Source: an uncultured Ulvibacter sp. (GTDB taxonomy: Bacteria; Bacteroidota; Bacteroidia; Flavobacteriales; Flavobacteriaceae). From it: a stretch of 47,225 nucleotides of DNA. Location of the stretch: contig CAJXZB010000025.1 in the NCBI GenBank assembly GCA_913063405.1, forward strand, positions 1 through 47,225, read 5' to 3'. Positions 1-10,754 of the stretch are shown one piece after another (position 1 is the first letter of the stretch; the number at the start of each line of letters is the position of its first letter). A model generated the notes under the pieces. It saw nothing but the letters and a program-made list of their open reading frames with translations. It was not told the origin of the DNA and made no database searches. Made by a program: the position numbers and the translations under genes.

Positions 1-335
<335 letters not shown>

Positions 336-339
336 CGTC

Positions 340-369
340 GTTTCCTCCTAACTTTGGTTAGGAGGAAGC
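340..369 (+). other. Perfect hairpin in the 23S-5S spacer
   Basis: An 11-bp perfect stem (ttcctcctaac paired with gttaggaggaa) is extended by a U-G and a G-C pair around a tttg tetraloop. It lies directly after the 23S 3' end. No T-run follows, so it is more likely a processing or RNA-stability structure of the rRNA precursor than a terminator. The function is inferred; the structure is seen directly. Confidence 0.6.
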
Positions 370-497
370 TAACTCTTTATATAAGTTGCATTCAGCTTTA
401 CGTTTGTAATTTTCCTATTCTCATTTTAATATGTTAAGATATTTTCCTGCAATAGCGCAGGATGACATTTTTTAGAAACCCTAAAAATGTCCATAAC

Positions 498-607
<110 letters not shown>

Positions 608-609
608 TT

Positions 610-644
610 AAAGACCCAATCTAATCGATTGGGTCTTTTTTTTT
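610..644 (+). terminator. rRNA operon terminator
   Basis: An 11-bp perfect stem (aaagacccaat / attgggtcttt) with a 7-base loop is followed by an uninterrupted T tract, immediately after the 5S gene. This is a classical intrinsic terminator. Confidence 0.9.
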
Positions 645-813
645 GAAAAACATATATCTAAATATCCCATATAAGAAATGCCTAGCAATTCAATTAGTTC
701 TTACAATATCTAAATCAATACCTTCGTTAAACGGTATTATTTTGTAAGAAAAGGGGTATAATCCTGTTGACTTTATTGTTTTAGCTTGCTATATTTAGCC
801 AAACTAATTACCA

Positions 814-1346
814 ATGAGATATTTACCTTTTTTTTGATCACAATTCTCCTATGCTCGTGCAATAGTAAAGAGAATTCTAAAGATTTGGCTGCAAATAAAG
901 AACTAGTCGTATTAGATAAACTTTTAGAGGCGTTGCATCATAAAGCTGATATGTTGTATAGTGTCTTTCTTCATAATAATGGAAATGGAGATTTTGGCAT
1001 TAAAAAGTTGCCTTGGCAGTCACAGTTACCTCCTTTGAATGATTTCGAATTTGTTGATATTAATAATGATGGTACCAATGAGATTATAATAGTAGGGAAC
1101 TTATATAATGTTGAAGTTGAAACACAACGTTATGATGCATCTATAGGAGCCGTGTTCAATTTTATTGAAGGAGAGTTTGTGGATATACACTCAAAAGACA
1201 CCGGTTTCTTTACAACGGGGGATGCTAGAGAAATAATCTCTATCGATGGGAATGCCAAAAAGATATTGATTGTTACAAACAATAACGGACCTTTAGATGT
1301 TTTTGAAATACTTCAAAAGCAAGAGCCAGGGTTGAGTAGCCTTTAA
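814..1346 (+). pseudogene. Remnant of an FG-GAP/VCBS-repeat (ASPIC/UnbV-type) lipoprotein
   Basis: Reading from the ATG gives MRYLPFF and then a stop, because a run of eight T (828-835) is one short. With one T restored it continues into a lipoprotein signal, LITILLCSC followed by NSKENS. Only about 150 residues follow. They match the C-terminal end of FG-GAP lipoproteins, with FVDINNDGTNEIIIVGNLYN and VTNNNGPLDVFEI as recognisable motifs, whereas such proteins are normally around 1,000 residues. The locus therefore looks like a signal peptide joined to the C-terminal end by a large internal deletion, plus a frameshift. A TTG upstream (786) can bypass the frameshift and would give a 186-residue product, so expression of a small lipoprotein is not excluded. 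Its 3' end overlaps the convergent neighbour by four bases. Confidence 0.7.
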
Positions 1347-1570
1347 TCAAACATTGATTTGATAATCGTATTGATGCCCTTAAAGCATAAATAAACGGCA
1401 CCTGTTCCCGCTATTAGCCCTAGAATAAGAAATACGTAAAATGTGAAGTTGTGTTTGTTTAGAAATGCTAGACTGAGCAAATAGGGACTCAAGAATAATA
1501 ATGGTAGGGCCATCGCCATACGTTTTATACCTTTTATCAGTAATTTCTGATCTGTATGTGGTTTACTCAT
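1343..1570 (-). CDS. Small two-helix membrane protein (DUF6095-like)
   Basis: A 75-residue protein starting MSKPHTDQKLL, with two hydrophobic segments (about residues 19-37 and 45-64) and a short charged tail. It resembles the small DUF6095 proteins that I recall next to murQ in Flavobacteriaceae. The ATG overlaps the murQ stop (ATGAGTAA), so the two are translationally coupled in one operon. An in-frame ATG 30 bases upstream lies inside murQ and is less likely to be the start. The function is unknown; an inner-membrane location is inferred from the helices. Confidence 0.75.
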   Translation of the reverse strand: MSKPHTDQKLLIKGIKRMAMALPLLFLSPYLLSLAFLNKHNFTFYVFLILGLIAGTGAVYLCFKGINTIIKSMFD

Positions 1571-2378
1571 TAGGGTATGCGTTAATTGCTTTACGTACAC
1601 TACCGTGTTTTTCTAGTAGAAAGGTGGCTTCATCTTCTTTTAGATTGAGTTCATCCATAATCATACGGGTACCTCTATCAACAAGTTTGTTATTGCTCAA
1701 TTGCATGTCCACCATCTTGTTTCCTTTTATTCTTCCCAACTGTATCATAGCAGCAGTAGATATCATATTCAAGACAAGTTTTTGAGCTGTACCTGCTTTC
1801 ATCCGTGAACTACCAGTAACAAATTCTGGACCTACAACAACAACAATTGGAAAAGATGCAGTTTTATGTAAGGGACTCCCTTCGTTGCAAGTTATGCAAC
1901 CCGTGGCGATGTTGTTTTCGTTACAGCACTCAAGTGCGTTTATCACATAAGGTGTGGTTCCTGAAGCTGCAATTCCAATTACAACATCTTTTTCAGAAAC
2001 TTGATGTCTTTGCAAATCCTTCCATCCTTGTGTATTAGAATCCTCAGCAAACTCAACGGCTTTTCTTATTGCAGAATCTCCTCCTGCAATCAAGCCAATA
2101 ACTAGTTCATGTGAAACGCCAAAAGTGGGTGGGCATTCACTTGCATCGAGAATACCTAAACGTCCACTAGTGCCTGCCCCCATGTAAAAAAGACGTCCTC
2201 CATTTTTGAGTTTTTTTGATACAATACGAGTTAGCTTTTCAATTTGAGGAAGAGACTTCTTGACTGCTAGTGGGACCGTTTGATCCTCAGAATTCATATT
2301 CTTAAGCAATTCCGAAATGCTCATTTTCTCTAAATGATCATAACCAGAATCAGCTTCGGTCGTTTTGGTAAAGCTCAT
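1563..2378 (-). CDS. murQ: N-acetylmuramic acid 6-phosphate etherase
   Basis: MurQ cleaves the D-lactyl ether of MurNAc 6-phosphate to GlcNAc 6-phosphate in peptidoglycan recycling, in the cytoplasm. The protein is 271 residues, slightly shorter than the usual ~300. It shows the SIS-domain signature GAGTSGRLGILDASECPPTFG near residue 67, a second sugar-phosphate motif IAASGTTPY, and the conserved block SSRMKAGTAQKL. The start is taken at the ATG giving MSFTKTTEAD. A promoter-like TAAATTTG ends only three bases upstream of it, so the message is probably leaderless. It overlaps the small membrane protein downstream. No MurP or anhydro-MurNAc kinase gene is visible nearby. Confidence 0.95.
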   Translation of the reverse strand: MSFTKTTEADSGYDHLEKMSISELLKNMNSEDQTVPLAVKKSLPQIEKLTRIVSKKLKNGGRLFYMGAGTSGRLGILDASECPPTFGVSHELVIGLIAGGDSAIRKAVEFAEDSNTQGWKDLQRHQVSEKDVVIGIAASGTTPYVINALECCNENNIATGCITCNEGSPLHKTASFPIVVVVGPEFVTGSSRMKAGTAQKLVLNMISTAAMIQLGRIKGNKMVDMQLSNNKLVDRGTRMIMDELNLKEDEATFLLEKHGSVRKAINAYPNE

Positions 2379-2381
2379 ATG

Positions 2382-2389
2382 CAAATTTA
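2382..2389 (-). promoter_or_regulatory. Bacteroidota -7 box for murQ
   Basis: TAAATTTG on the minus strand matches the Bacteroidota consensus TAnnTTTG. It sits in the short gap between the DUF4249 stop and murQ and ends three bases before the murQ ATG, which predicts a start site at or next to the start codon. No convincing -33 element was identified. Confidence 0.5.
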
Positions 2390-2396
2390 CAATTTG

Positions 2397-3197
2397 TTAT
2401 TGAACTGTATATACTAGTGTAGAAATTTTAGAAACTCTAAAATAACCAAGGGGAAAATTATCCGATTTAGTCTCATTAATAATGTTGCCTTTAACAGTTG
2501 CTGGCTGTGTTTCAAAAGGACCATCACTCATATCTGTACTTTGTTGTAAAAGGACAAACATAAAATTATAGAATTGCTCATTTACTCCATAAAGGTTAAA
2601 AATAATTTCATCCCCAGGTTCTAAATCCTCAATAAGGAAAAAGCCAAAAATAGAATTGCCATCGAAAAATTCATCAAAGAAGGTGTCTAAAACATCTCCT
2701 TTTTCTGATAGACCTTCAAAAAAATAATGGTCGCCTTCTCCCAAAGGGTCTGTAAAGAATACTTTGAGTTCTATATCTTCTCCAGAGAATCCGCCATCGT
2801 CACGTTGTTCTACAAATTCTAGAGAACTCACCGCGTGGAGTTGTTCGGTTGCTGTATAGATTTCGTCTTTGTAAATAACTTCGAGTGAATAGTTTACCCC
2901 AAATTCTGGCACCAAAGAACTTTGGTATTTACCTTCTGTTGTATAACTAAAAGGAAAAACCGTTCCATTATCTCCGGTAATTGTTACCATCGCATCTTCT
3001 ACAAACGGAATTTGATTATCGAAAAAAGGCGCTGTAGTGGTAAGTTGTACGGTGGAGTTGGCCGTTCCATCTTCTAATAAATTAACACCTGCATCTATTA
3101 CTAATCGTGGCTCAGAAGTATTCAGTCCCACATCAATGACGTCCTCACAAGAGGCTAATAAGCCAAGTAAAATAAGTAATGTATATATCCTCTTCAT
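2397..3197 (-). CDS. DUF4249 outer-membrane lipoprotein
   Basis: A 266-residue exported protein with a lipoprotein signal (MKRIYTLLILLGLLAS then Cys) and the family opening CEDVIDVGLNTSEPRLVIDA. The rest is predicted beta-rich. DUF4249 proteins are typically encoded next to a TonB-dependent receptor, and here the receptor ends three bases upstream, so the two are co-transcribed. By analogy to SusC/SusD the lipoprotein may be a surface partner that delivers substrate to the receptor. That role is inference and the substrate is not evident. The C-terminal end (RVSKISTLVYTVQ) is intact. Confidence 0.85.
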   Translation of the reverse strand: MKRIYTLLILLGLLASCEDVIDVGLNTSEPRLVIDAGVNLLEDGTANSTVQLTTTAPFFDNQIPFVEDAMVTITGDNGTVFPFSYTTEGKYQSSLVPEFGVNYSLEVIYKDEIYTATEQLHAVSSLEFVEQRDDGGFSGEDIELKVFFTDPLGEGDHYFFEGLSEKGDVLDTFFDEFFDGNSIFGFFLIEDLEPGDEIIFNLYGVNEQFYNFMFVLLQQSTDMSDGPFETQPATVKGNIINETKSDNFPLGYFRVSKISTLVYTVQ

Positions 3198-3200
3198 AGT

Positions 3201-5561
3201 CTAGAATTTAAAATTGTAAGTTATCGCGGGGATAATTCCGAAAATTGACAATCGTACCGCTTCGTTTTGACTCGTATCACTGTTCTCTCTAAATGAAACG
3301 GATGCTGCGTTTTTTCGATTATATATATTGTAAACGCTAAATACCCATTCACTTTTCCAACGTTTCTTAAAATTTGGTTTAGGCGTCCAGGTTGCAGATA
3401 CATCGAGGTGATGGAAATCTGTTAGGCGACTACTGTTTCTTGCTTCATAAACAGGTACCACTAAGTTATTGTAAATATATTGGCCAGTTGGATAGGTAGT
3501 GGGTTGTCCGGTTTGATAAATCATATTGGCACCAAAGGACCATTTTTTTGTAAGTTCATATTGGGTGGTAATAGAAATATCGTGAGTTCTGTCCCAAGGA
3601 GAATTATACCAAGCCCCATTATTAATTCCACTTTCTATAGGAGTTCTGCCAGATGTTCGTTGTTCGCTTTTCGATAAGGTATAGGCAATCCAACCCTTCA
3701 ATTTTCCTGCGTTTTTACTAATAAGCACTTCTAACCCATAAGCTCTGGCTTCTCCGTTTAATATGATTTGCTCTACGGCATTATTTGCAATTAAATCGGC
3801 ATCATCTACATAATCGATTCTATTTTGAACTTCTTTGTAATAGCCTTCTATTTCCATGGAGTAGTTTTCGAAAGTCTTAAAATACCCAATGGCCACTTGG
3901 TCTGCCAGTTGTGGTTCAATATACTTTCCGCTAGGGGCATAGATATCAAAGGGAGTAGGGGAAGTACTGTTTGAAATTAAATGGATGTATTGCGTCATTC
4001 TGTTATAGCTGAGCTTAATCGATGAGGATTCATTCAATTGATAAGCTAAGGCCAGACGTGGTTCTAAATTTGCAAAGGACTTAATTGTTTTGCTTCGGCT
4101 AAACGATTCAGTTCCAATAGGATTTGCTTTTTGATATATATCTAGACCTTCATTATATATAATCGGGTTGTCGTTTTGATAGACATTCAATTCGCTCTGT
4201 CCAAGTCTATTAAAAGTAGAAACTCTAAGGCCTCCTTGAACAGCTAACTTAGCCGTTAATTCAATTTCAGCGTCCAGATAAACGGTACTTTCCAAAGCAA
4301 ATCTATCGGTTAATTTAAACGCATTAATCCCAGAATCTTCTCCGGTAGGTTTTACATCCCCTGGATTGAATTTGTAATAAATACTGTTTAATCCATAACG
4401 AAGTTCAATATTTTCTGAAAGATAGTGTGTTAGGTCATATTTAAGATTATAGTTTGTGATACCACTATCAAATTGAAAATCAACAAATTTAAGCTCCAGT
4501 CCGTAATAGTAGTCTGAATAAATTAAAGAAAGATTGGAGAACAATTTTTCAGAAAACAAATGATTCCAACGTAGGTTAAGTGTTGCATTTCCGAAGGTAT
4601 TTGAAAAGGTGTCATTGATACTAAAAACATCTCTTCCGAAGTAACCAGATAAAAACAATCTGTTCTTTGTATTTGCATTGTAGCTTAATTTTGTATTTAA
4701 ATCGTAAAAATATGCTTTGTTATCATTGTTAAATAATGGAAGAAATAAATGCGCATAACTACTTCTACCACCAACGAGGAAAGATGCCTTATCCTTGACA
4801 ATAGGTCCTTCTAATAATAGTCTAGAAGCGACGAGACCAATTCCACCACTCGCTCTAAACTTTTTCTTGCTACCATCTTTTTGAAAGATATCAAGCACAG
4901 AAGAAACCCTTCCCCCATAGCGTGCAGGAATCCCTCCTTTATAAAGTGTTAGGTCTTTTATAGCATCTGGATTGAAAACTGAAAAGAAACCAAATAAATG
5001 GGATGAATTGTAGAGAGTAGCTTCATCCAAAAGAATTAAATTTTGATCTGCTGCACCTCCTCGCACATTAAAACCACTTGCGCCTTCTCCAGCATTTGTT
5101 ACACCTGGTAGTAAGGTGATCGCTTTTATTACATCGGCTTCGCCTAAAACTACAGGTGTTTTTTTGATGGTTTCGGCAGAAAGTGAATTCACACTCATTT
5201 GCGGTTTCCCTATGTTAAGTTTTTCAATGTTCGCTTTCACTATAACCTCATCAAGTTCTTGAGTATTCGCGGAAAGTAAAAGGTCTTTGGTAATATTTTC
5301 ACCTAATTGAATGCTTGTCTTTTTTGTAGCATATCCCAAACTACTATAATAAACATGGTATTCTCCGGCTGGGAGTGTGATTGAGTAAAAACCATATTCG
5401 TTAGTTATGGCACCGGATTGGAGCTCTGGAATTATAACGTTGACGCCAATAAGTGTCTCACCTGTTTCTGCTTCGGAAACTGTTCCACTTAAAGTAAATT
5501 TTTCTTGAGAGAATATGCTAAAGCTAATTAGAACAATAAGCAGAGATAGTTTTTTCTTCAA
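3201..5561 (-). CDS. TonB-dependent outer-membrane receptor with carboxypeptidase-like N-terminal domain
   Basis: A 786-residue protein. A signal peptide (MKKKLSLLIVLISFSIFS) is followed by a CarboxypepD_reg-like beta domain (about residues 22-105; SGTVSEAETGETLIGVNV), the plug (about 125-235; GFNVRGGAADQNLILLDEA and YKGGIPARYGGRVSSVLDI) and a long beta-barrel ending in the aromatic-rich IPAITYNFKF expected for BamA recognition. It imports a substrate across the outer membrane using TonB energy. It lacks the SusC-type length and has no susD neighbour; instead the DUF4249 lipoprotein follows after three bases. Substrate specificity cannot be read from the sequence. Confidence 0.93.
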   Translation of the reverse strand: MKKKLSLLIVLISFSIFSQEKFTLSGTVSEAETGETLIGVNVIIPELQSGAITNEYGFYSITLPAGEYHVYYSSLGYATKKTSIQLGENITKDLLLSANTQELDEVIVKANIEKLNIGKPQMSVNSLSAETIKKTPVVLGEADVIKAITLLPGVTNAGEGASGFNVRGGAADQNLILLDEATLYNSSHLFGFFSVFNPDAIKDLTLYKGGIPARYGGRVSSVLDIFQKDGSKKKFRASGGIGLVASRLLLEGPIVKDKASFLVGGRSSYAHLFLPLFNNDNKAYFYDLNTKLSYNANTKNRLFLSGYFGRDVFSINDTFSNTFGNATLNLRWNHLFSEKLFSNLSLIYSDYYYGLELKFVDFQFDSGITNYNLKYDLTHYLSENIELRYGLNSIYYKFNPGDVKPTGEDSGINAFKLTDRFALESTVYLDAEIELTAKLAVQGGLRVSTFNRLGQSELNVYQNDNPIIYNEGLDIYQKANPIGTESFSRSKTIKSFANLEPRLALAYQLNESSSIKLSYNRMTQYIHLISNSTSPTPFDIYAPSGKYIEPQLADQVAIGYFKTFENYSMEIEGYYKEVQNRIDYVDDADLIANNAVEQIILNGEARAYGLEVLISKNAGKLKGWIAYTLSKSEQRTSGRTPIESGINNGAWYNSPWDRTHDISITTQYELTKKWSFGANMIYQTGQPTTYPTGQYIYNNLVVPVYEARNSSRLTDFHHLDVSATWTPKPNFKKRWKSEWVFSVYNIYNRKNAASVSFRENSDTSQNEAVRLSIFGIIPAITYNFKF

Positions 5562-5594
5562 TGTAATGGTCTATTTGATATAAAAATAAGGATA

Positions 5595-5625
5595 AAAAAG
5601 CCTTCAGTTTTTCTGAAGGCTTTTT
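5595..5625 (-). terminator. Intrinsic terminator after the LamG/T9SS gene
   Basis: A 13-bp perfect stem (aaaaagccttcag / ctgaaggcttttt) with a 5-base loop. On the minus strand it ends in a T-rich tail downstream of the LamG gene stop. It is symmetrical enough to work both ways, but no plus-strand gene precedes it. Confidence 0.8.
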
Positions 5626-5703
5626 AACAAATCTTTAGTTTATCTATAAAAGAATATCGTTAAACACTGCGCAAGCTAGGTTTAACACTGGTATATGGCT
5701 AAC

Positions 5704-6663
5704 TTATTTTTTAATGATCTTTTTTGTAATTGAAATTTCGTCTATTGTTTTAAAAGTAAGCAGATAAATACCACTCTTTGTTGAACTCAAATCTATGGTG
5801 TTATCAAGTCCTTTAAATTCATTGCTTAGAACAACTCTTCCTTGAAGGTCGGTTACGCCATAGGATGTAATTGTTCCTAGAGTGCGATCATAAGAGACTG
5901 TGAGGGAAGATTCAGTTGGATTTGGAAATACCTTAACTCTAGATGAAAAAGCTTCGACATCTTCTATCGACAAAACATTAAAAATATCTGATATTTCTTG
6001 TGCCGTTAATTCACGATCATATACTAATATGTCATCAAATTTTCCGGGAAATTGAAGGGTAGGAAGATTTGCTTGCGCTCCAACAGTAAAAGGCAATGGG
6101 CTAGATAAAATAGGAATGTTGTTAGCGGCTGTACCTTCTAACACACCATTTATATAAAGGTTTGCATCCACTCCATCGTAAGTAGCCGCAACGTGCGTCC
6201 ATTCTCCAGTTGGAATTGTCGCAGAATCAACAGGTGTTGGTCCGTTTACATTCCATCGAACTCCTTGCGTTGGATTCAGGCCTAGATAATATCCACCAGT
6301 ACCTGCCCCGTTCCAATTATTTAAAAGTCCCGTCCAATCAGGAACGTCTTCGCCTAATTCCATCCAAACACATAGAGAGAAATTACTGTCCGAATCAAAA
6401 TCAAAGGCCGTTGGATTTGAAGCTAAATCCATATACTCATTTAAATAAAGCAAGGCTTGGTCCGCCTGTCCAAATCGATTTTGTACCGGTAGAAGGACCC
6501 CTCCAAGACCAAAAACTTCCAAATCTAGCCCAGACGGACTCGAGTCTGTATATGTTCCATTATTTAATTCATAGTATCCAACCAGTCCGTTGGTTGGTAC
6601 CTGACTGTATCCAGTAAATGATAAAAAGATACCGAGTACTGCAAAAAGTAGTTGTTTTTTCAT
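5704..6663 (-). CDS. Secreted LamG/concanavalin-like protein with T9SS sorting domain
   Basis: A 319-residue protein. It has a signal peptide (MKKQLLFAVLGIFLSFTGYSQ), then a LamG-like jelly roll (about residues 27-230). Typical motifs are LVGYYELNNGTYTDSSPSGLD, FSLCVWMELG, EWTHVAATYDGVDANLYING and KFDDILVYDRELTAQEI. A type A T9SS C-terminal domain follows (about 245-319; VFPNPTESSLTVSY and GIYLLTFKT...KKIIKK). It is predicted to be exported by Sec, then by T9SS to the surface or medium. LamG domains often bind glycans, but no catalytic domain is present, so it could be an adhesin or carbohydrate-binding protein. It has its own promoter and terminator. Confidence 0.9.
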   Translation of the reverse strand: MKKQLLFAVLGIFLSFTGYSQVPTNGLVGYYELNNGTYTDSSPSGLDLEVFGLGGVLLPVQNRFGQADQALLYLNEYMDLASNPTAFDFDSDSNFSLCVWMELGEDVPDWTGLLNNWNGAGTGGYYLGLNPTQGVRWNVNGPTPVDSATIPTGEWTHVAATYDGVDANLYINGVLEGTAANNIPILSSPLPFTVGAQANLPTLQFPGKFDDILVYDRELTAQEISDIFNVLSIEDVEAFSSRVKVFPNPTESSLTVSYDRTLGTITSYGVTDLQGRVVLSNEFKGLDNTIDLSSTKSGIYLLTFKTIDEISITKKIIKK

Positions 6664-6693
6664 ATTAAATGCTTGTTAGTTTGTCTAAATGTA

Positions 6694-6701
6694 CAAATAT
6701 A
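6694..6701 (-). promoter_or_regulatory. -7 box for the LamG/T9SS gene
   Basis: TATATTTG on the minus strand fits TAnnTTTG and lies about 30 bases before the ATG of the LamG gene. Confidence 0.5.
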
Positions 6702-6774
6702 TTTTTCAACACACCAATTTAGATTGCTGACAATGAAAATGATATGATCGACGATTCGTCTAGATGGGAAATAG

Positions 6775-6803
6775 AAAAGCCTTCAATTTTTCTGAAGGCT
6801 TTT
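6775..6803 (-). terminator. Intrinsic terminator after icd
   Basis: An 11-bp perfect stem (aaaagccttca / tgaaggctttt) lies just past the isocitrate dehydrogenase stop on the minus strand. Its stem is nearly identical to that of the terminator at 5595-5625. Confidence 0.8.
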
Positions 6804-6808
6804 AACTC

Positions 6809-9046
<2,238 letters not shown>

Positions 9047-9086
9047 TTATGATAACAAGAATTTCGCCTCTTTTGGCGAAGAGGTG

Positions 9087-9094
9087 CAAATATA
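9087..9094 (-). promoter_or_regulatory. -7 box and leader hairpin of icd
   Basis: TATATTTG on the minus strand fits TAnnTTTG about 50 bases before the icd ATG. The predicted start lies just ahead of a stem (cctctt / aagagg, with nested cgcc / ggcg) that would form at the extreme 5' end of the mRNA. Such a placement often stabilises messages; that effect is inferred. Confidence 0.5.
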
Positions 9095-9548
9095 ACAATT
9101 TGGATAGGCTTATAAAAGACGGAAGAGGGTATATTTATTGACAATACTCCTAAACAATAAAAGCCATATCATTGTATTTCTACTTTGATATGGCTTCTTG
9201 CGAAATAAACCTTTGCCAGCTAATTTTTACATTCTAGGCAAGTTTATTATACCCTTACAGCTGTGATTTATTTCAACGAGTGTTTTTCTTCAAGCCATTA
9301 ACTAAAAGTCAATCTATAATCAAAAAAACCCTCAACTTTTGTTAATCTCAACCCTAACCAACATAAATGAACGTTAGCATCTCAAGCAATTAATAAAAGT
9401 ATATAAAGAACGTTACTTTATGGTATCATCTTGATGGTTACATCATTTTGATATTGTAAATATAAAGCAAGACTATTCAAAAACAATAATTTATAACCAT
9501 TTAGATATTAACTATTTATGAACCGAGGTTTTTAACAATTGTTCATAA

Positions 9549-9579
9549 AAAAAGTCCTCCGCTAGGCAGAAGACTTTTT
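9549..9579 (-). terminator. rplS terminator
   Basis: On the minus strand aaaaagtc / gacttttt flank a core that pairs through G-U wobbles around a cta loop, followed by a T run. It lies 20 bases past the rplS stop. Confidence 0.8.
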
Positions 9580-9598
9580 AAGTATTTTGAGAATTAAA

Positions 9599-9949
9599 CT
9601 AGTATCTCTTCTCTTTAATTCTTGCTTTCTTACCTGTAAGACCTCTAAAGTAATAAATACGTTTTCTACGTACGTTACCTTTTTTGTTGATCTCAATTTT
9701 TTGTAGTGCCGGTAGGTTCACTGGGAAAATACGCTCGACACCAACAGTTCCAGACATTTTTCTAATCGTAAATGTTTGTGTTAATCCCGTTCCTTTTACT
9801 TGGATTACAACACCTCTAAAGAACTGAGTTCTTGTTTTTTCACCCTCACGGATTTCGTAATACACTGTAATAGTGTCTCCCGCTCCAAACTGAGGAAAAT
9901 CTTTTGTCGCAACGAATTCGTCTTGAACAAATTTAATTAACTCTTCCAT
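9599..9949 (-). CDS. rplS: 50S ribosomal protein L19
   Basis: A 116-residue protein, the normal length for bL19, located at the 30S-50S interface. Family blocks are FGAGDTITVYYEIREGEKTRTQ, FRGVVIQVKGTG, TFTIRKMSGTVGVERIFPV and KGNVRRKRIYYFRGLTGKKARIKE. It follows trmD, the usual bacterial partner, after 127 bases that contain a good promoter of its own, so it is probably expressed both from the trmD message and independently. Confidence 0.98.
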   Translation of the reverse strand: MEELIKFVQDEFVATKDFPQFGAGDTITVYYEIREGEKTRTQFFRGVVIQVKGTGLTQTFTIRKMSGTVGVERIFPVNLPALQKIEINKKGNVRRKRIYYFRGLTGKKARIKEKRY

Positions 9950-10020
9950 TGTAATTAATTGATATAATTTTTATTAAAACAACATTCACGTTTCTCGCCA
10001 GAGGTTGGATTAAGTGGGTG

Positions 10021-10050
10021 CAAAAATAAGCAATTTATGTTATGTGGCAA
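10021..10050 (-). promoter_or_regulatory. rplS promoter
   Basis: On the minus strand TTG, a 19-base spacer and TATTTTTG reproduce the Bacteroidota housekeeping promoter (TTG-N17-23-TAnnTTTG), about 70 bases before the rplS ATG in the trmD-rplS gap. Confidence 0.6.
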
Positions 10051-10076
10051 GCCTTTTGACTCTTTTTTTGAAGCTC

Positions 10077-10751
10077 TTATTCAAGCAAGTCTGGACGCCG
10101 TTCTTCCGTGTGTTTAAAGGCCTCTGTTTCGCGCCATTCCTCAATCTTAGCGGTATGTCCGCTTAATAGAATTTCTGGAACTTTCCAACCTTTATAATCG
10201 GCAGGGCGTGTGTAAATTGGTGGAGCCAGTAAATCGTCCTGAAAGGAGTCTGTTAGGGCGCTTGTTTCATTGCCTAAAACGCCAGGAATTAATCTAATTA
10301 CAGTATCACATACAATAGCCGCTGCCAATTCACCTCCGCTTAAAACGAAATCTCCAACCGAAATCTCTCTTGTAATAAAATGATCTCGCACTCTTTGATC
10401 AACTCCTTTATAATGCCCGCAAAGGATGATAATATTTTCTTTTAAGGATAGTTCGTTCGAAATACCTTGATTTAATGTTTCACCATCTGGTGTCATATAT
10501 ATGATTTCATTATAATCTCGTTCTGCTTTTAACTTCGAAATGCACTTATCAATAGGTTCAATCATCATAACCATTCCTGCGCCACCTCCAAATTGATAGT
10601 CATCTATTTGGTTGTAACTATTGCTTGAAAAATTTCGTAAATTATGCATATGCACAGAAACTAGGCCTTTTTCAATAGCTCGTTTAAGGATAGAGGCTTC
10701 AAAGGGACTTTTAAGTAATTCGGGCAGTACTGTAATTATATCAATTCGCAT
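10077..10751 (-). CDS. trmD: tRNA (guanine37-N1)-methyltransferase
   Basis: A 224-residue SPOUT-class methyltransferase that places m1G37 in tRNAs reading CNN/GGG codons, guarding against +1 frameshifts. It shows [20 protein letters not shown] at the N-terminus, the [15 protein letters not shown] loop and the trefoil-knot AdoMet site ([13 protein letters not shown] and [15 protein letters not shown]), then GVLGNETS. The C-terminal domain ends in RRPDLLE, as is typical. It starts three bases after the stop of the TPR gene and precedes rplS, giving a TPR-trmD-rplS operon. Confidence 0.98.
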   Translation of the reverse strand: MRIDIITVLPELLKSPFEASILKRAIEKGLVSVHMHNLRNFSSNSYNQIDDYQFGGGAGMVMMIEPIDKCISKLKAERDYNEIIYMTPDGETLNQGISNELSLKENIIILCGHYKGVDQRVRDHFITREISVGDFVLSGGELAAAIVCDTVIRLIPGVLGNETSALTDSFQDDLLAPPIYTRPADYKGWKVPEILLSGHTAKIEEWRETEAFKHTEERRPDLLE

Positions 10752-10754
10752 ACG

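Noticed and set aside
9161..9196. Independent small RNA gene in the icd-rplS gap
   Set aside because: The inverted repeat is clear, but no promoter box or defined transcript boundaries could be seen around it.
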